A stretch of DNA of 51,948 nt from Candolleomyces eurysporus (taxonomy: Eukaryota; Basidiomycota; Agaricomycetes; Agaricales; Psathyrellaceae): the NCBI GenBank assembly GCA_027579435.1, contig JANBPK010001089.1, positions 1 to 51,948 on the forward strand, given 5' to 3'. The notes under the pieces were generated by a model. It saw only the letters and a program-made list of their open reading frames with translations. It was not told where the DNA came from and searched no databases. Position 1 is the first letter of the stretch, and each line of letters opens with the position of its first letter. Positions 31,673 through 42,800 of this stretch are shown here, piece by piece. The translations under genes were made by a program, and so were the position numbers.

Positions 31673-33877
31673 TGGTCCAACACAGAAACGCGCGATCTCG
31701 CTCGGTTAAGTCTGCAAAACGCAGCTGGTATTCCACTTTTACTGCACAAACATTCCTCTAACTGTCGACGAACTATGCGGATCTACTTTGCTCTCTCGCT
31801 CGCGTCGCACCATTCTTGTAAGACCTGAACTCGAGTGAGTACCTCTGACTGCTGTTGTTTAGCTATTGTTAATCTGACTGGTTCATCCAACCCTCCGGGA
31901 GACGTTGCGCCCCTGGACTCGGCAAGCAGCCATGGAATTGCCTACTGAACCTTTTTACGGAGAGCGTAAGTGAATCAATAACGTGGTCTACAAGGAATTT
32001 TTTTTTTATAAACTTGTTATTACTTGGCAGGTTGCGTGGAATAATCTTAAAGCACATTCAGATTTATGTAGACTCGTATGCGATTCGTTCAATAGTATCT
32101 ATGTGACCCCAATCTCAGCGCTCGGTTGTGCAGTCGCCAACTTGGGTGATCAACTCGAGCAGCTGGCAGTAGCAGAATAGGGTTCTATTCTGTTTGCCGG
32201 AATATCGTAGACCAAAACGGCCGCACCTAACGGTACCCTTCCTCCCTTCTGATCCAAAAGGTGTAGAAACGACGCTCTGATGAAAGCTGGTACCCTAGTC
32301 AAGATCTGCGGGGGCTCAGAGGGGCTCAGCGAGAGAAATCGATGCTTCAGAGAAGCTCGAGTTACTCGGAGGCAGACTGGGAAATTGGAGATCCCCCGAG
32401 AAGTAGCGATGTTGCTCGGACAATATCTGACCGTCCTCAACTTGAAGCACAGGCGAGTGATTGAAGGAGTTGTGACCTCGACGTTAACATCTGCTACCCA
32501 TCAAATCGCTCAGACATATACGTGTACGCCCAAAGCCTAGCTGCGAGTTAGAGAAAATACTGTTTCTGCACACGGATAGTCGAGGCGCCTGCGTACGTTC
32601 CTCTGGAATGTACTGACCTGCCAGATATAGTCAGCCTTGGGCGTCCCCTTCACGAGAGAACCGGCGGAGACATACACAACCTTTTCCGACTTAAATCCCT
32701 CTTCAACCTCGAGACCGACTCCTAATTCGAGTACATTTGAGAGGATGGCCTCGAACTGAGGAACTTACCCATATCCTCTGGAGACTCGCTCGGTTGAGAG
32801 AGCTAACGGTGGTACCGTGAGTCACGAATTTGAAGGTGTTCGGGGTATGGAAACACTGGCAGTCTTGCTTCCTTGAGCGGCCATCGCCATTTCCATCAAC
32901 GTTGAGGGTGAGGCCTCCAAGACCTTGTCATTGAACCCTAAGCCTCGATCCGAAAGTTTGAACATCCACCAGTCGCAGTTTGGCGGAGCTGAGAGGGAGA
33001 CGAGGTGCCTCAGCTCGGCAGCCAGAGCTCAACGTTCGATGAGGGTCGATGGCTGTTCCAGAACGGGGCCAGGTGTGGGTGAAGGAAATGGTGGGTAACG
33101 GACCGCTTCAAGCTTGATGTTCCTTATGTTCTGTAGCGATAGCTCTGGTTCGGCTTTGGCTCGATAATACGTGTAGGAGCGCAATCAAAGGCGGAGGTGG
33201 AACCAGGGATATCGCTGAGACCGATCCTCCATGAGTTGAATCTGAGGAAAGGAGGGTAAGGATAGAGTTGAACAGAGTTTANAGNTAGTGTGTGAATCGG
33301 TACGGGTTGAGAAGTTCAAACCCATGACCTAATCCTTCTTGCTTGCGTCGACCGCATTCCATCCACCAACCATCCATAAATCAACCCTAAAGCCTCCCTT
33401 AGCGCCTCCTTTGTCACATTAACACTTGGAACGACCTGCAGATTGTTGATATTAGACGCCGCCGGATGTGTCAACGTACTTCAATCAGCAACTAAGCTCC
33501 ACCAGTAACGAAGCATCGAAAGGCGAGAAAGCCCAATCATCCGGTTCAAATCGTCCTCCTGGGACGAGAGCCTTGAAATGCGCATGNGAACCCTAGATCA
33601 GAATTTGGAAGTGGAGTATGTTCGTGAACCCGGCAGCGAGGTGCAGAAGAGTAGGCGATCGCGGAAGAAATTTGTGACTAGGGGAGGAGAGGCTGGCAAG
33701 GATGAGTTTGTCAGAGATGCTTAGATGGACAGAGCACTGGGCCTGCAAGGGAGAACCAGAATTGAATGAACGGGAGTCGGCCCGCGGTCTTGGATGTTGC
33801 TTGAATGAGAGCACTGCGGCTGCTGGAAAGATGGGAGTGAAAGTACTAGGACGGCTGGGAGAAACCGAGAACGCATC
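31673..33877. repeat. B-type spacer, truncated last unit of the array
   Basis: It parallels 7691-9917 closely and ends abruptly after gaaaccgagaacgcatc. The sister copy at 9901 continues into the NACHT 5' flank, whereas here foreign sequence starts at 33878. Ambiguous bases occur at 33282, 33285 and 33587. No gene is supported; the antisense relic lies near 33390-33550. Confidence 0.75.
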
Positions 33878-33898
33878 CATCAGTGGTTTGTGGGACCG

Positions 33899-34005
33899 CT
33901 GATATACCCAGATACATCTGATCGGACAATATCGGACTGATGGGGGTTTCTAATTGACGACCACACGCTACCAGCGATTATAAGCTATTACCTGCGGTAT
34001 ATCAG
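33899..34005. repeat. Inverted repeat near left end of Plavaka element
   Basis: ctgatatacc at 33899-33908 is the exact reverse complement of ggtatatcag at 33996-34005. It lies between the array breakpoint and the transposase stop. It may be a subterminal transposase-binding repeat, or coincidence given its 10-bp length. Confidence 0.35.
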
Positions 34006-34353
34006 AAAGAGGCAGATGGTGCAAAGAGGCAATCGAAAATCCGTTGGGGTAGACCAACTCTAAAGTTCATTTCAAACAATCTATTCTTCCAGGGTAGATA
34101 TTCTCAAAGCTCAGACTTGTGGGACGTCGCTTCCTACGTGAGTCGTAGTTAATGTTTGTGAGCGACAAATTTACCTGAATTTTAGCGTCAGACATGGATG
34201 AAATTGGCGCTACAACTTCCTCTTCTGACTGCACGGAGCATTTCAAAGAAGGACAATGGAGCGGGAGCAGCACTCCCCAGCGTCCTGGTTTCTCGTTTAT
34301 ATTGAAAGGAAGGCCATTCAAGTTGTAGGTATAAATGAGAGATTATAACCGTT

Positions 34354-37300
34354 CTAAATTTCACCGTACATTTCCTCGTGCATAATAATCTCCCTATCAT
34401 CCATATCATCCAAATAGTCGTGATCAGCATGCTCGTATGCATCCTCCTGGTCCATGTCATTGTGTTTGTCATGTGTCGTGCCCTGATCCATGATGAAGGG
34501 GTTGGGGCTCGCTGTAAACGTAAAATCAGGGGAAAGAGTGACGTTGGAGCTGGAAGATTGAGCTTGTTCTGGCTCATGGGAGACTGGATGTGGTGTATCT
34601 TGAAGGCAGTAATCAAAGTCTGTAGGAATTGAGGGTAATGTCGGGAGCGGAAACAGAGAATGCATGTAGACATGGCCCACAGACATTCCATATTGGTACC
34701 TCATAAACATATCACGATCAACAAAACTGGTGCCCCGTTCAATTTCAAGATGAGAGAGCAAATTAGCATGGAAACAGACAGAGCGAACAAGCTACGCACC
34801 GATTGACGTAATATGCTTTCCATTCCAACTCCTGCGGCATAACCAAGCGGGATTTGGGCGGTAAACCATCCACCTTTCCAAGGGAAAACTGCGGTATGAG
34901 ATGAACTCCTCTGAGAATATCTGCTGGGTCCATGAAATGAAGTGATTCCGGTCTTTCAACAGGGCAGAGACGGAGGCGGTCAAGCTGAAATTGTTCTTTC
35001 CCTGGGTGGTTCAGGGATTCATACCATTGACCCCACACCACGTCCAGTCGAAATGAGTCATACCTCCATGTACCATCTGGTAGAACGCCAATATAAGAGA
35101 CATTGGCATGATATATGCCCAACGCCCGTGAATACAAGTACAAGCTGTGGGATCCCAACGTAGAGAAGTTGGAGTTCAGCAGCATTACATTGCACTGAGG
35201 CGTTTCAATGTGTATGACGTCTTGATCTCACCAAACGTCGTATGTGGTGTAGTTGATTTTGAGAAGCTTATGCTTATATAGGCAGTGACCTCGAATGACG
35301 ACAGAGGTCCAGTCTCCTTTGTAGCTGGCGTTGCACTCAAATCCCAGACGTTGTAGAATGCGCGGACATAGATGCTGCTTCAATTTTGGGATGAAGTCCT
35401 AAAGTAACTTTTGTGAGATTGAGAGCCTATACAGATAACGGAAACTCACAACAAGATATAAATCATGGTGTATCGCTCCAACACAGTTAACAACAGCAGA
35501 ACCCAAATCGACAGGTTGGTTCTGATCGGAAGCCATGACGTAGTGAGATTCAACACCCACTTCTATAAGTGAAAGTCCTTCGCTCTCCCCGCCCATCTGA
35601 CGATCTCCTGTAGAGTCTTCCGGCATCTGCGAACGGATGAGTGACAGACAAGCCTGTCTACGTTCAATACGCGTCATTTGTTCCTTGTAATCTTGTTTGT
35701 CCGTTCGGGGGTACCAAGACTTGGGAAGTCTATGGAACAGCTCCCCCTGGATCACGGAGGAACATAAGGACAAAAGTAACCTGAAAAGAAGAAAAACAAC
35801 TCACAATTTCAGTGGAGTAAGAATCGGAAGTACCAAACCGCCGTATAGTCGCCACATAGTCTCCAAGGTAGTGGAATTTGATGGTAAATATTCCCAGTGT
35901 GGCAGGTTTCCGTGTAGCACTGCCAGCCTTCCCCTTCCCCTTCCCCTTTGCTTCACAGCGCGCTCGAGCCTCTGCCTCTTGAGAGAGTTCCTTTGTTGCC
36001 ACTTGTGAACATGTATCTCGGTTGAACCTTCTCGTATGTGCGCCTAATTGTGTGGTTGTATATTCCAGAAGATCCAGTGTGTGGTCGTTATGGAGACGAA
36101 GCTTTGCCAGTGCGTGCCACTGACAAAAGATGAAGAGCAGCTTCATTAAGCCTGCATTATGAGGCTCTGGAATCAGACCCTCAAAAGCAGGGATCGAACA
36201 CTGTTATCGAGAGGTATTAACATTATATTATAGATTAAAAGGGATTCAGAAACAGGATAACGCACTTGCAGAAGGTCCTTGAAGTCCCTTGCTGCCTTCC
36301 TCTTCATGGCGGATGCGTTGACCCCAAACTTCCTCACCGCATCCCTTCCAAATGTAGGAGTAGATCGATATCTATGGAGAAATTTAATTCAATCATCTAT
36401 CTTTTATCGACATGGGACTCACCTGTGGTCAAGTTCTGCGGTTAGGGTGACTCCAGAGGCTTGAGAGAACGCTTCCAGAAGGCGAATCAGATGGATGTAA
36501 AGTCTCTTCCATACCCCAATCTCAAAATTGTGCAAAATATCGACCACAAGAGCAGGAATTATGCTCACAATGAATGGTAGAAAGTGTGATGAAAAGAAAG
36601 CGTTCTAAGAATACCAAATTAGAATCAAATCAGAAGCGACCATAATAGAACCTACATCTACTGGGACCAAAGACTGTGACTTGAGGAGGCCCTCAACTTT
36701 GGCTCCGTCCACCGCATAGTTGTTCTCCAATATCTCCCTGCGTGCATCTGAAACAAGCTCCCTCCTGCTATTCTCACAGTCAATCCTCTGCTGAATGCAC
36801 TGCCTGTTGTCAATTGGAGTCCCCATATTCAAAAGGTCTGACTTCTTTATTAAGCATCTGTGGCACGGACATGCACCGTTGTTTCGAATTCCTGCGACTA
36901 ATATCCTGGAGCTGTAATTTAGCATTGGAACATTATCCAAAGAGAGTATTGATTACTTCTCTGGGTAGTCAGCTGAATAGGTAAAGATCCTGGGGTAGAA
37001 CCTGCGTTGACGCCCATCTGGACACATGATGACGATTCCATTCCTCATAGTGTCAAGGAGTTCATCATCCAGCAACGCAGCCCATTGGGCATGGAATACT
37101 TCACGAGCACAGTGGGTCATGAATGCATCAGATGGAAGCTTCCCATTGTTGCGCGTCTTGAGGTAGTCAGTGAACTTGTCAGATAGCTATTAGAAGAACG
37201 ATATAATTAGATATGCACGTTGTCATGTAATGGACAGTGACCAACCTTTTCGAAGTAAGCAATTTGATGACAGAGGTGCTGGCTAGGCTGGCATCTTCTA

Positions 37301-38839
37301 TACTTGGATTCGTTCCCAAAAAAAAAGATAACATGGCCACAACTGAGCGTCTCCAAAGGACGTGAGATGTGTAGAATCTGATGAAAACATCAGAGCCACC
37401 ACAACCTTTTCAAGTGGTTCACCGGGGGTGGGATCCGGCTGTTTCTGGAGCTCTTCATGGGCATCCCGAAATGCCTGAGACGTGTACAACTCTCCGTATA
37501 GATCGACCTCAGGAGAGGACTCTGATGCCTTCCATGTAGATCGGTAGGGGTAATAATGAAATTGACGGTTCTTGTCGGTATTGAGTATCTTCTCTCTTAT
37601 TACAGAGACTATGCGCCGATGCCGAAAATCCCCCACGGTGTATTTCTCCATCCCTGGATTTTTCATTCGGCTATGAAACGGAACATCGATGGATATTCGA
37701 GTAGTCTTCCATCCGTCATCTTCAATCCACGATCCTGTGTCTGCAGGTAGATCGTCCCTGTTAGCCCCCAATTCCTTGAATGCGGCTGCCCAGTTGACCC
37801 GTGTTACGTCTTCAAGGGAAAAGTTCGGTTTCTTCAGTATCGAGATAAGGTTTTTGAAGTCGAGATATGATTTGTTGTTGGAGTTCCAGTACCAATCTGC
37901 AATCCATAACGAAGACAGGTTGGAAAACGGTCCATAGGGATTTATATTTCGGGATATGTTCCTGGGGNAGGGAAAGAGTACATCGGTGAGGTCGTGGAGT
38001 GTAATAAGTTGGTCTGGATTGTGGGTGAGGGTAAAAGTCCGGCTAATGGAGTACTCTCTCATAACCCCAAAAGAATTTCGTTGAGAGGTGATTACAGAGA
38101 GAGGGTGGGATGGAGCTGGTATTGATGTGGTTTCAATGAGGCCATCCCCCAATGTGCTCGCGCCTTGGTCAGGGACTGTAAATTTGTGAGTTGGGATGGG
38201 AATAACAATAAGAGGGTGGCAGGAACTGACTGTACAACGTGTCTCCCACTTCAACCGGAGGTGGTGGTTGAGGAAGGACATCCTGTCTATACCGTGCGGG
38301 CAGACGACGGGATCTAGCACCCTTCCTCCTTGATACAGGGATGTCAAGGTCCTGTATTCCACGTCAGCAGGATCCAAAATATGGGTGAGCAGTGCTGAGC
38401 TTACATTATGATCTCCATTATGGCTGCTTTCGGCCATGCGTCTCTCAGGGAAAGGATTGTCGTCAACTGAGGGTAGCCGCTGGGACACTAATCTCGAATA
38501 GTTAAAAAAGAGGACTGTTAGCTTCACTTTGTTATAAAATCGTGTAGTTTTCTTACGTGTGCCATCTGCCCCTGGTGGGGATTCATCTGGATGTTCATTC
38601 ATGTACGCAGGGTCATCCCTCCCTGCTCCAGTCCTACGATGTTTTCTGCTTTTCCAGAACTCCTTTGTCTCTTCAAGGAGATCAGAAAGTGTTCTTTTAC
38701 TGTGTTGGCATTGCCGTTGGTGGTGATCAAGATGTTGAGGACTGGTGTACGTCTTTCCACAGTTGTCGCATTGAAAAGAGGGATGGATAGGGTGGTAATA
38801 AGGGGATCGAGTGCTTGAATAGAAGGTGTTACTGTCCAT
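34354..38839 (-). CDS. Plavaka transposase, multi-exon, one likely frameshift
   Basis: It begins at ATG 38839 with a C2H2-like finger (CDNCGKTYTSPQHLDHHQRQC). It continues through an N-terminal region with several introns to DSTHLTSFGDAQLWPCYLFF near 37340, a hallmark of Plavaka transposases. Further exons read RNGIVIMCPDGRQRRFYPRI (about 37015-37070), GIRNNGACPCHRCLIKKSDL (36840-36900), ILHNFEIGVWKRLY (36490-36540), WHALAKLRLHNDHTLDLLEY (about 36060-36120), HYLGDYVATIRRFGTSDSYS (about 35820-35880), RTDKQDYKEQMTRIERRQ (35640-35700) and DRDMFMRYQYGMSVGH (34680-34720). It ends in an acidic tail at 34354. After CYLFF a run of nine A (+ strand, 37318-37326) puts the continuing family sequence (NESKYRRCQPSQH) one base out of frame, so the copy may be inactive. 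An 'n' lies at 37968. Confidence 0.8.
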
Positions 38840-39402
38840 GGTTTTATAAAAAGGTAAGGTAAAAATAACTGGCGATAGAGCATGAATTTCAGAGAAATCG
38901 TGCCCAGAATGGGGGACAGAGTCCGAGAAAACAATGGTGACTCAGAATGGTGGTGGTTCCACTGAACAGAGCTTATTACTGAAGAAAGGCTTAAAGAAAC
39001 CATTTCAACATTGGGAGATTGGGTTGGCATGGTGTCCATTGAAGGGTTGGTAGCACTGCAGAGTTCATTGAGCTAACTAAATGTGCTCAACTTTGTAACC
39101 ATTTGGTTCGACTTGATGACGTCATGATTTCATTGCCAGCCTGCCAAGTGGCCCGACGGTGTTACTAGGCTCAGGTTTATCATTGTAGTGTCGGAAGGCG
39201 GGCCTATGGTCTACATGTACTCTACTTCTGTCATAATATAAGTATATGGAGAGTGGTATAGGCCCCTTTCCTTTGTTTCCCCGACTACCTTGTGCACCGA
39301 GAGGGGCGAACACCGAGAGATTGCCCCCTTCGTCAACCCAACTCAGTGGTTGAAACACTGTTTACAGGCCGGTCCGAGTCGTCTTGGTGAAGTGCGTCTC
39401 TC
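38840..39402. other. Region between Plavaka transposase start and a small ORF, nothing recognised
   Basis: It should contain the transposase promoter and the right end of the element. A 78-codon open frame on the minus strand (39122-39358) has no recognisable content. The phrase cagtggtt near 39343 is shared with the left edge of the element at 33881, but in direct orientation, so it does not define a terminal inverted repeat. Confidence 0.4.
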
Positions 39403-39654
39403 TTATTCTTGTGGGATCGCTTTGGAATATCTGTTGTTCTTGTAGCTGCACCGAAGCAGCTCCGACCTTCCCATTGCGCGGTGGTCTTCCGACCATTTGA
39501 AACTTCCCCTCCAGTGGGTCAGGGTATGGATAGTGGTGTGTTCTGGTTTTTTGGGGAAGAACGATCCAGCCAGGATGTCTTCTTTTCCGTTGTTGGTCAT
39601 GATCTCTTTTTGACTAGCGCTGCGGCTACTGCTGGCCATGGATCTTTCATTCAA
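39403..39654 (-). CDS. Small ORF of unknown function next to Helitron 3' end
   Basis: A minus-strand frame of 83 codons starts at ATG 39654, with a second Met after four codons (MASSSRSASQKEIMTNNG), and ends at 39403. It begins only a few bases downstream, in its own sense, of the Helitron 3' end, so the Helitron may have entered the 5' leader of a gene. It could be the first exon of a longer host gene, since another frame stays open beyond GGAAGTTTCAAATGGTCGG. I recognise no domain. Confidence 0.3.
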   Translation of the reverse strand: MNERSMASSSRSASQKEIMTNNGKEDILAGSFFPKKPEHTTIHTLTHWRGSFKWSEDHRAMGRSELLRCSYKNNRYSKAIPQE

Positions 39655-39662
39655 TAAAGGAC

Positions 39663-39670
39663 AAGCTTAG
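39663..39670. repeat. 8-bp direct repeat AAGCTTAG at Helitron 3' edge
   Basis: AAGCTTAG at 39663-39670 recurs at 45494-45501, flanking the interval 39671-45493. Read on the minus strand the 3' copy contains CTAA, which matches the CTRR end expected for a Helitron. Helitrons normally make no target duplication, so the second copy is unexplained or chance. Confidence 0.5.
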
Positions 39671-39674
39671 CTTG

Positions 39675-39691
39675 GTGCGCCGAAGGCGCAC
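39675..39691 (-). terminator. Helitron 3' terminal hairpin
   Basis: GTGCGCC-GAA-GGCGCAC is a perfect 7-bp stem with a 3-nt loop. It lies just inside the 3' end of the Helitron in the minus sense, followed by ccaag and CTAA. In Helitrons such a hairpin signals the end of rolling-circle transfer. It is not a transcription terminator in the bacterial sense. Confidence 0.7.
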
Positions 39692-39828
39692 GGTGAGGGC
39701 TTCGCAAAAAATATTAATAATTAACAATGATATGCATATATAAATAATACTTGAATTTGTACTTGCAACAGATGAACTCACTGTAACAGTGTAACCGGAA
39801 TTAAAGTAGAAGTATTAATTTATTGCTA

Positions 39829-42800
39829 TCATGATAGTACTTCTGGATACACTATATTAACTGTAGTACAATCATTGGCCTCTGGTGGAAAAATAACCTT
39901 GATCCTAGAACTTGATGTACAACGTGAAAGAGCAACATACAGCTGTCCATGAGCAAATACTGGATCTCGCAAATCAATTCCAACATGTTTTACTGATTGC
40001 CCCTGTGACTTGTTGATAGTCATTGCAAAGCAGAGATGAACAGGAAATTGTCTTCGTTTGAGCACAAATGGCAATTCTCCAGCTGGAGGCTCACAAATAA
40101 TACGTGGAATAAAGGCTCTCTTCCCATTATGTTGACCACTCATAACACGAATTTCAAGGACCCGGTTAGATGCCCTAGTGAGAATAGCCCTTGTCCCATT
40201 GCAAACCCCATCCTTTGCACTCATGTTCCGGAGTATCATAACTGGAGATCCAATTTTGAGTTCCATCTTGGAGACAGGAAGTCCAGATGCATTGATAGAA
40301 TTGAGATATTCAATAGGAGCCTGGAACTCATCATCATCTACACCCTGTTCCTTCTCAACATAATCAATGGAATGAAAGACCAACTTTTCCCCTGGAAAAC
40401 TTTCAAGGGCAATGTTATTGACCTCATGGACATTGTCATTCCGGGGATTGAGAATAGTACGGTCCATAAAGAATTGGTCATAGTCCTGCCGATCATTCAA
40501 ACTATTGCTGTTTGCAGTCTGGGGGTTGAGATTTTGTAGGCCAGGGTAAATTGTGGTGACCAAATCATCAATTGTATTGCCCAGAGCACATTTCATAGTC
40601 TCAGGAAGACATATTGTTTGATCATCTCCAGTGAGAGGACGCTTTCCATGTCCAACATCTAAAAGCCATGTTGCAAAATCACGTTCTTCCTGTGAGGCAT
40701 TGTCTAATCGCATATTTCTTGTAAGCTTGAGAGTTTCAACATGGTGCCAAAACTTGGACCGACTGATGCAGAGTGCAACAGTCTCTTCTCTGCCTCCTTT
40801 CACAACAACTGGTAGAATCTGCTGAAAGTCACCACCAAAGACAACAGTGATACCACCAAAAGGCTTGTCATTTTCACGGATATCCTGAAGGCTAAGGTCA
40901 ACTGCCTCTTGACATAGCTTGCTTTGCATTGGAACTTCATCCCAAATAATTAGATCAACTTTCTTCAGCAAATCAGCTAGGAGAGTATTCCGCTTGATAG
41001 AGCATGCTTTGCCATCATATATTTCAATGGGAATTTTGAACATTGAATGAGATGTACGTCCACCTGGTAGCAGCAAAGAAGCAATTCCAGATGATGCCAC
41101 ACATAGAACAATCTTTCCTTGCCCTCAGAGATGGTAGCAGAGTGTTTTGTATACAAATGTTTTCCCAGTCCCTGCAGGACCATTTAGAAAAAAGAGATGT
41201 GGCACTTGCTCTAAGACTGCTGTAGTGATCTTGTCAAAGGCATTTCTTTGCTCTTCATTAAGCTGAGGAATAGCTTCATCTGCCAATTGAGATTGCTCAT
41301 TTTGATCATAGTCTCTTTGCTCTGCAATAAGCCGGTTCCCTCTAACCTGGATCCATTGGCGTTGTGGACTTGGCATGGATTTGTAGTAGCTCAAAGCATT
41401 TCCAGTAGTGCGCAACAGTTCACCCTCAATCAGATAGAGGCCATAATCCCATACTTCTTCATCTGTTGGGTTTTGAATACCCCATTCACGAACTTGGCGG
41501 ATTCTATATGCCAGATCATCACAGATGTGAACCTTGAACTCACCCCAAAGTCTTTCAGGATAAGTAGGCTGACAATCTCGAAGGATCATAACAAATAGTG
41601 CTCGTAGTTGATGCCCAGTTTGCATAACAGATGCTTCTTGAAGACATTGAGACCATTCATTGTCATCTCGTAGTAAACCCAAAGCTGCACAGGCAGCTTT
41701 GAAAGTAGCATGCAGAATACCATTCACAGTACGCAGGTTCTGGAAAGAAGTGGCTCCTGGGACCACAGTAAGCAAAGTGCGAAGAAAGAAACGCTCTCCT
41801 AAAGTAAACCACACAGTAAGATTAATGGTGTCAATAGCCTAACAAAAATAACATACCTGATGCAGGATGTGCAAAGTACATGCACCCAACTGCAGAAGCA
41901 CTGTTGTCTTCAGTAACATTATCCTCATTGTTTTCCTGTCTTTGGCGGCATCGAGCTACTTGTCGTTTACGTATTTTCCATTCTCGAGTACCCTTATCCC
42001 ACCAAAATTGTTGTGGAAATTCCTGATAGAGCAGATTTCGAGCAAAGAAAGTGTCAGGTGTGGATTCTGCCTCTTTTGCATTTGCCTTGAACCATCCAGT
42101 CAAAGTAGTATTTGCTCCTGCTCGCTCTAAGACATCCTGAGGATTTTCATTGTCTTCAAAGATAACAGGTTGCTGATTCTCTTCATGTACTTGAAGACGG
42201 ACCACATTTGGCTTCTCACCATGCATTTCATATGCAAAAAGCCTCCAACATGCTTCTGCTGCTGAAACATAGCGGGCATCCAGATACTTCTGGATTTCAT
42301 CAACAGCCTGTCCAAATTCCATGGTAGTGCGGTCATGCCCTTTGTAGATGTACTTGTGGATATATTTGAATGCTTTGATTGAGACACAACACTCCATATT
42401 TGCATGGCACTCCAGTAGTAGTAATAGCAAAGGACAATAAGGAACAATCCAACGGTTATCAATAACTTTGCCATCTGGCAGGGTGAAAGTCACTCCATTA
42501 TTGGGCCTAGCATGTTTTGCATAGCCGTTTCCAGTAAGACTTGATTCCTCTGCAAAGGCATAGGGAAAGTTTTTACTGCATTTTCCATCTTTCATGCATG
42601 GTGCATTTGGATTTTCAGCTCCACAGGGACGATGAACCATAAGTGTAGTGACCAACTGCCACAATCGTGGATGCTTTTCCTTGTCAGGGATCTGGGCTGA
42701 AATTAGGCGGTCTAATGCCCTTGTATCACGGATTCTGTCTTCCTCTGTCAAAAAGATCAGAATATGGGCATGAGGCAGTCCTCGCTTCTGAAATTCAATG

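Larger units (their letters stand above)
33878..39100 (-). mobile_element. Plavaka-type (CACTA-like) DNA transposon; right limit uncertain
   Basis: The left limit is set by loss of homology to the array at 33877/33878. The element carries a full-length minus-strand transposase of the Plavaka group, an Agaricomycete branch of CACTA-like transposons. Next to the left limit are short subterminal motifs: the direct repeat atcggac twice near 33920-33940, and an inverted ctgatatacc / ggtatatcag pair. I could not find a matching terminal inverted repeat at the right end, so the 39100 limit is only an estimate placed after the transposase start and its upstream region. Confidence 0.6.

Noticed and set aside
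33860..33910. Simple Plavaka insertion into unit 5 with target duplication
   Set aside because: The array does not resume on the right, and no duplicated target or matching terminal inverted repeat was found.
34188..34691. Minus-strand frame overlapping the Plavaka C-terminus
   Set aside because: It is a shadow of the transposase tail, which has family-specific content in the other frame.
39343..39370. cagtggtt...aacactg as the right terminal repeat of the Plavaka element
   Set aside because: It is in direct, not inverted, orientation to the left edge and only 8 bp match.
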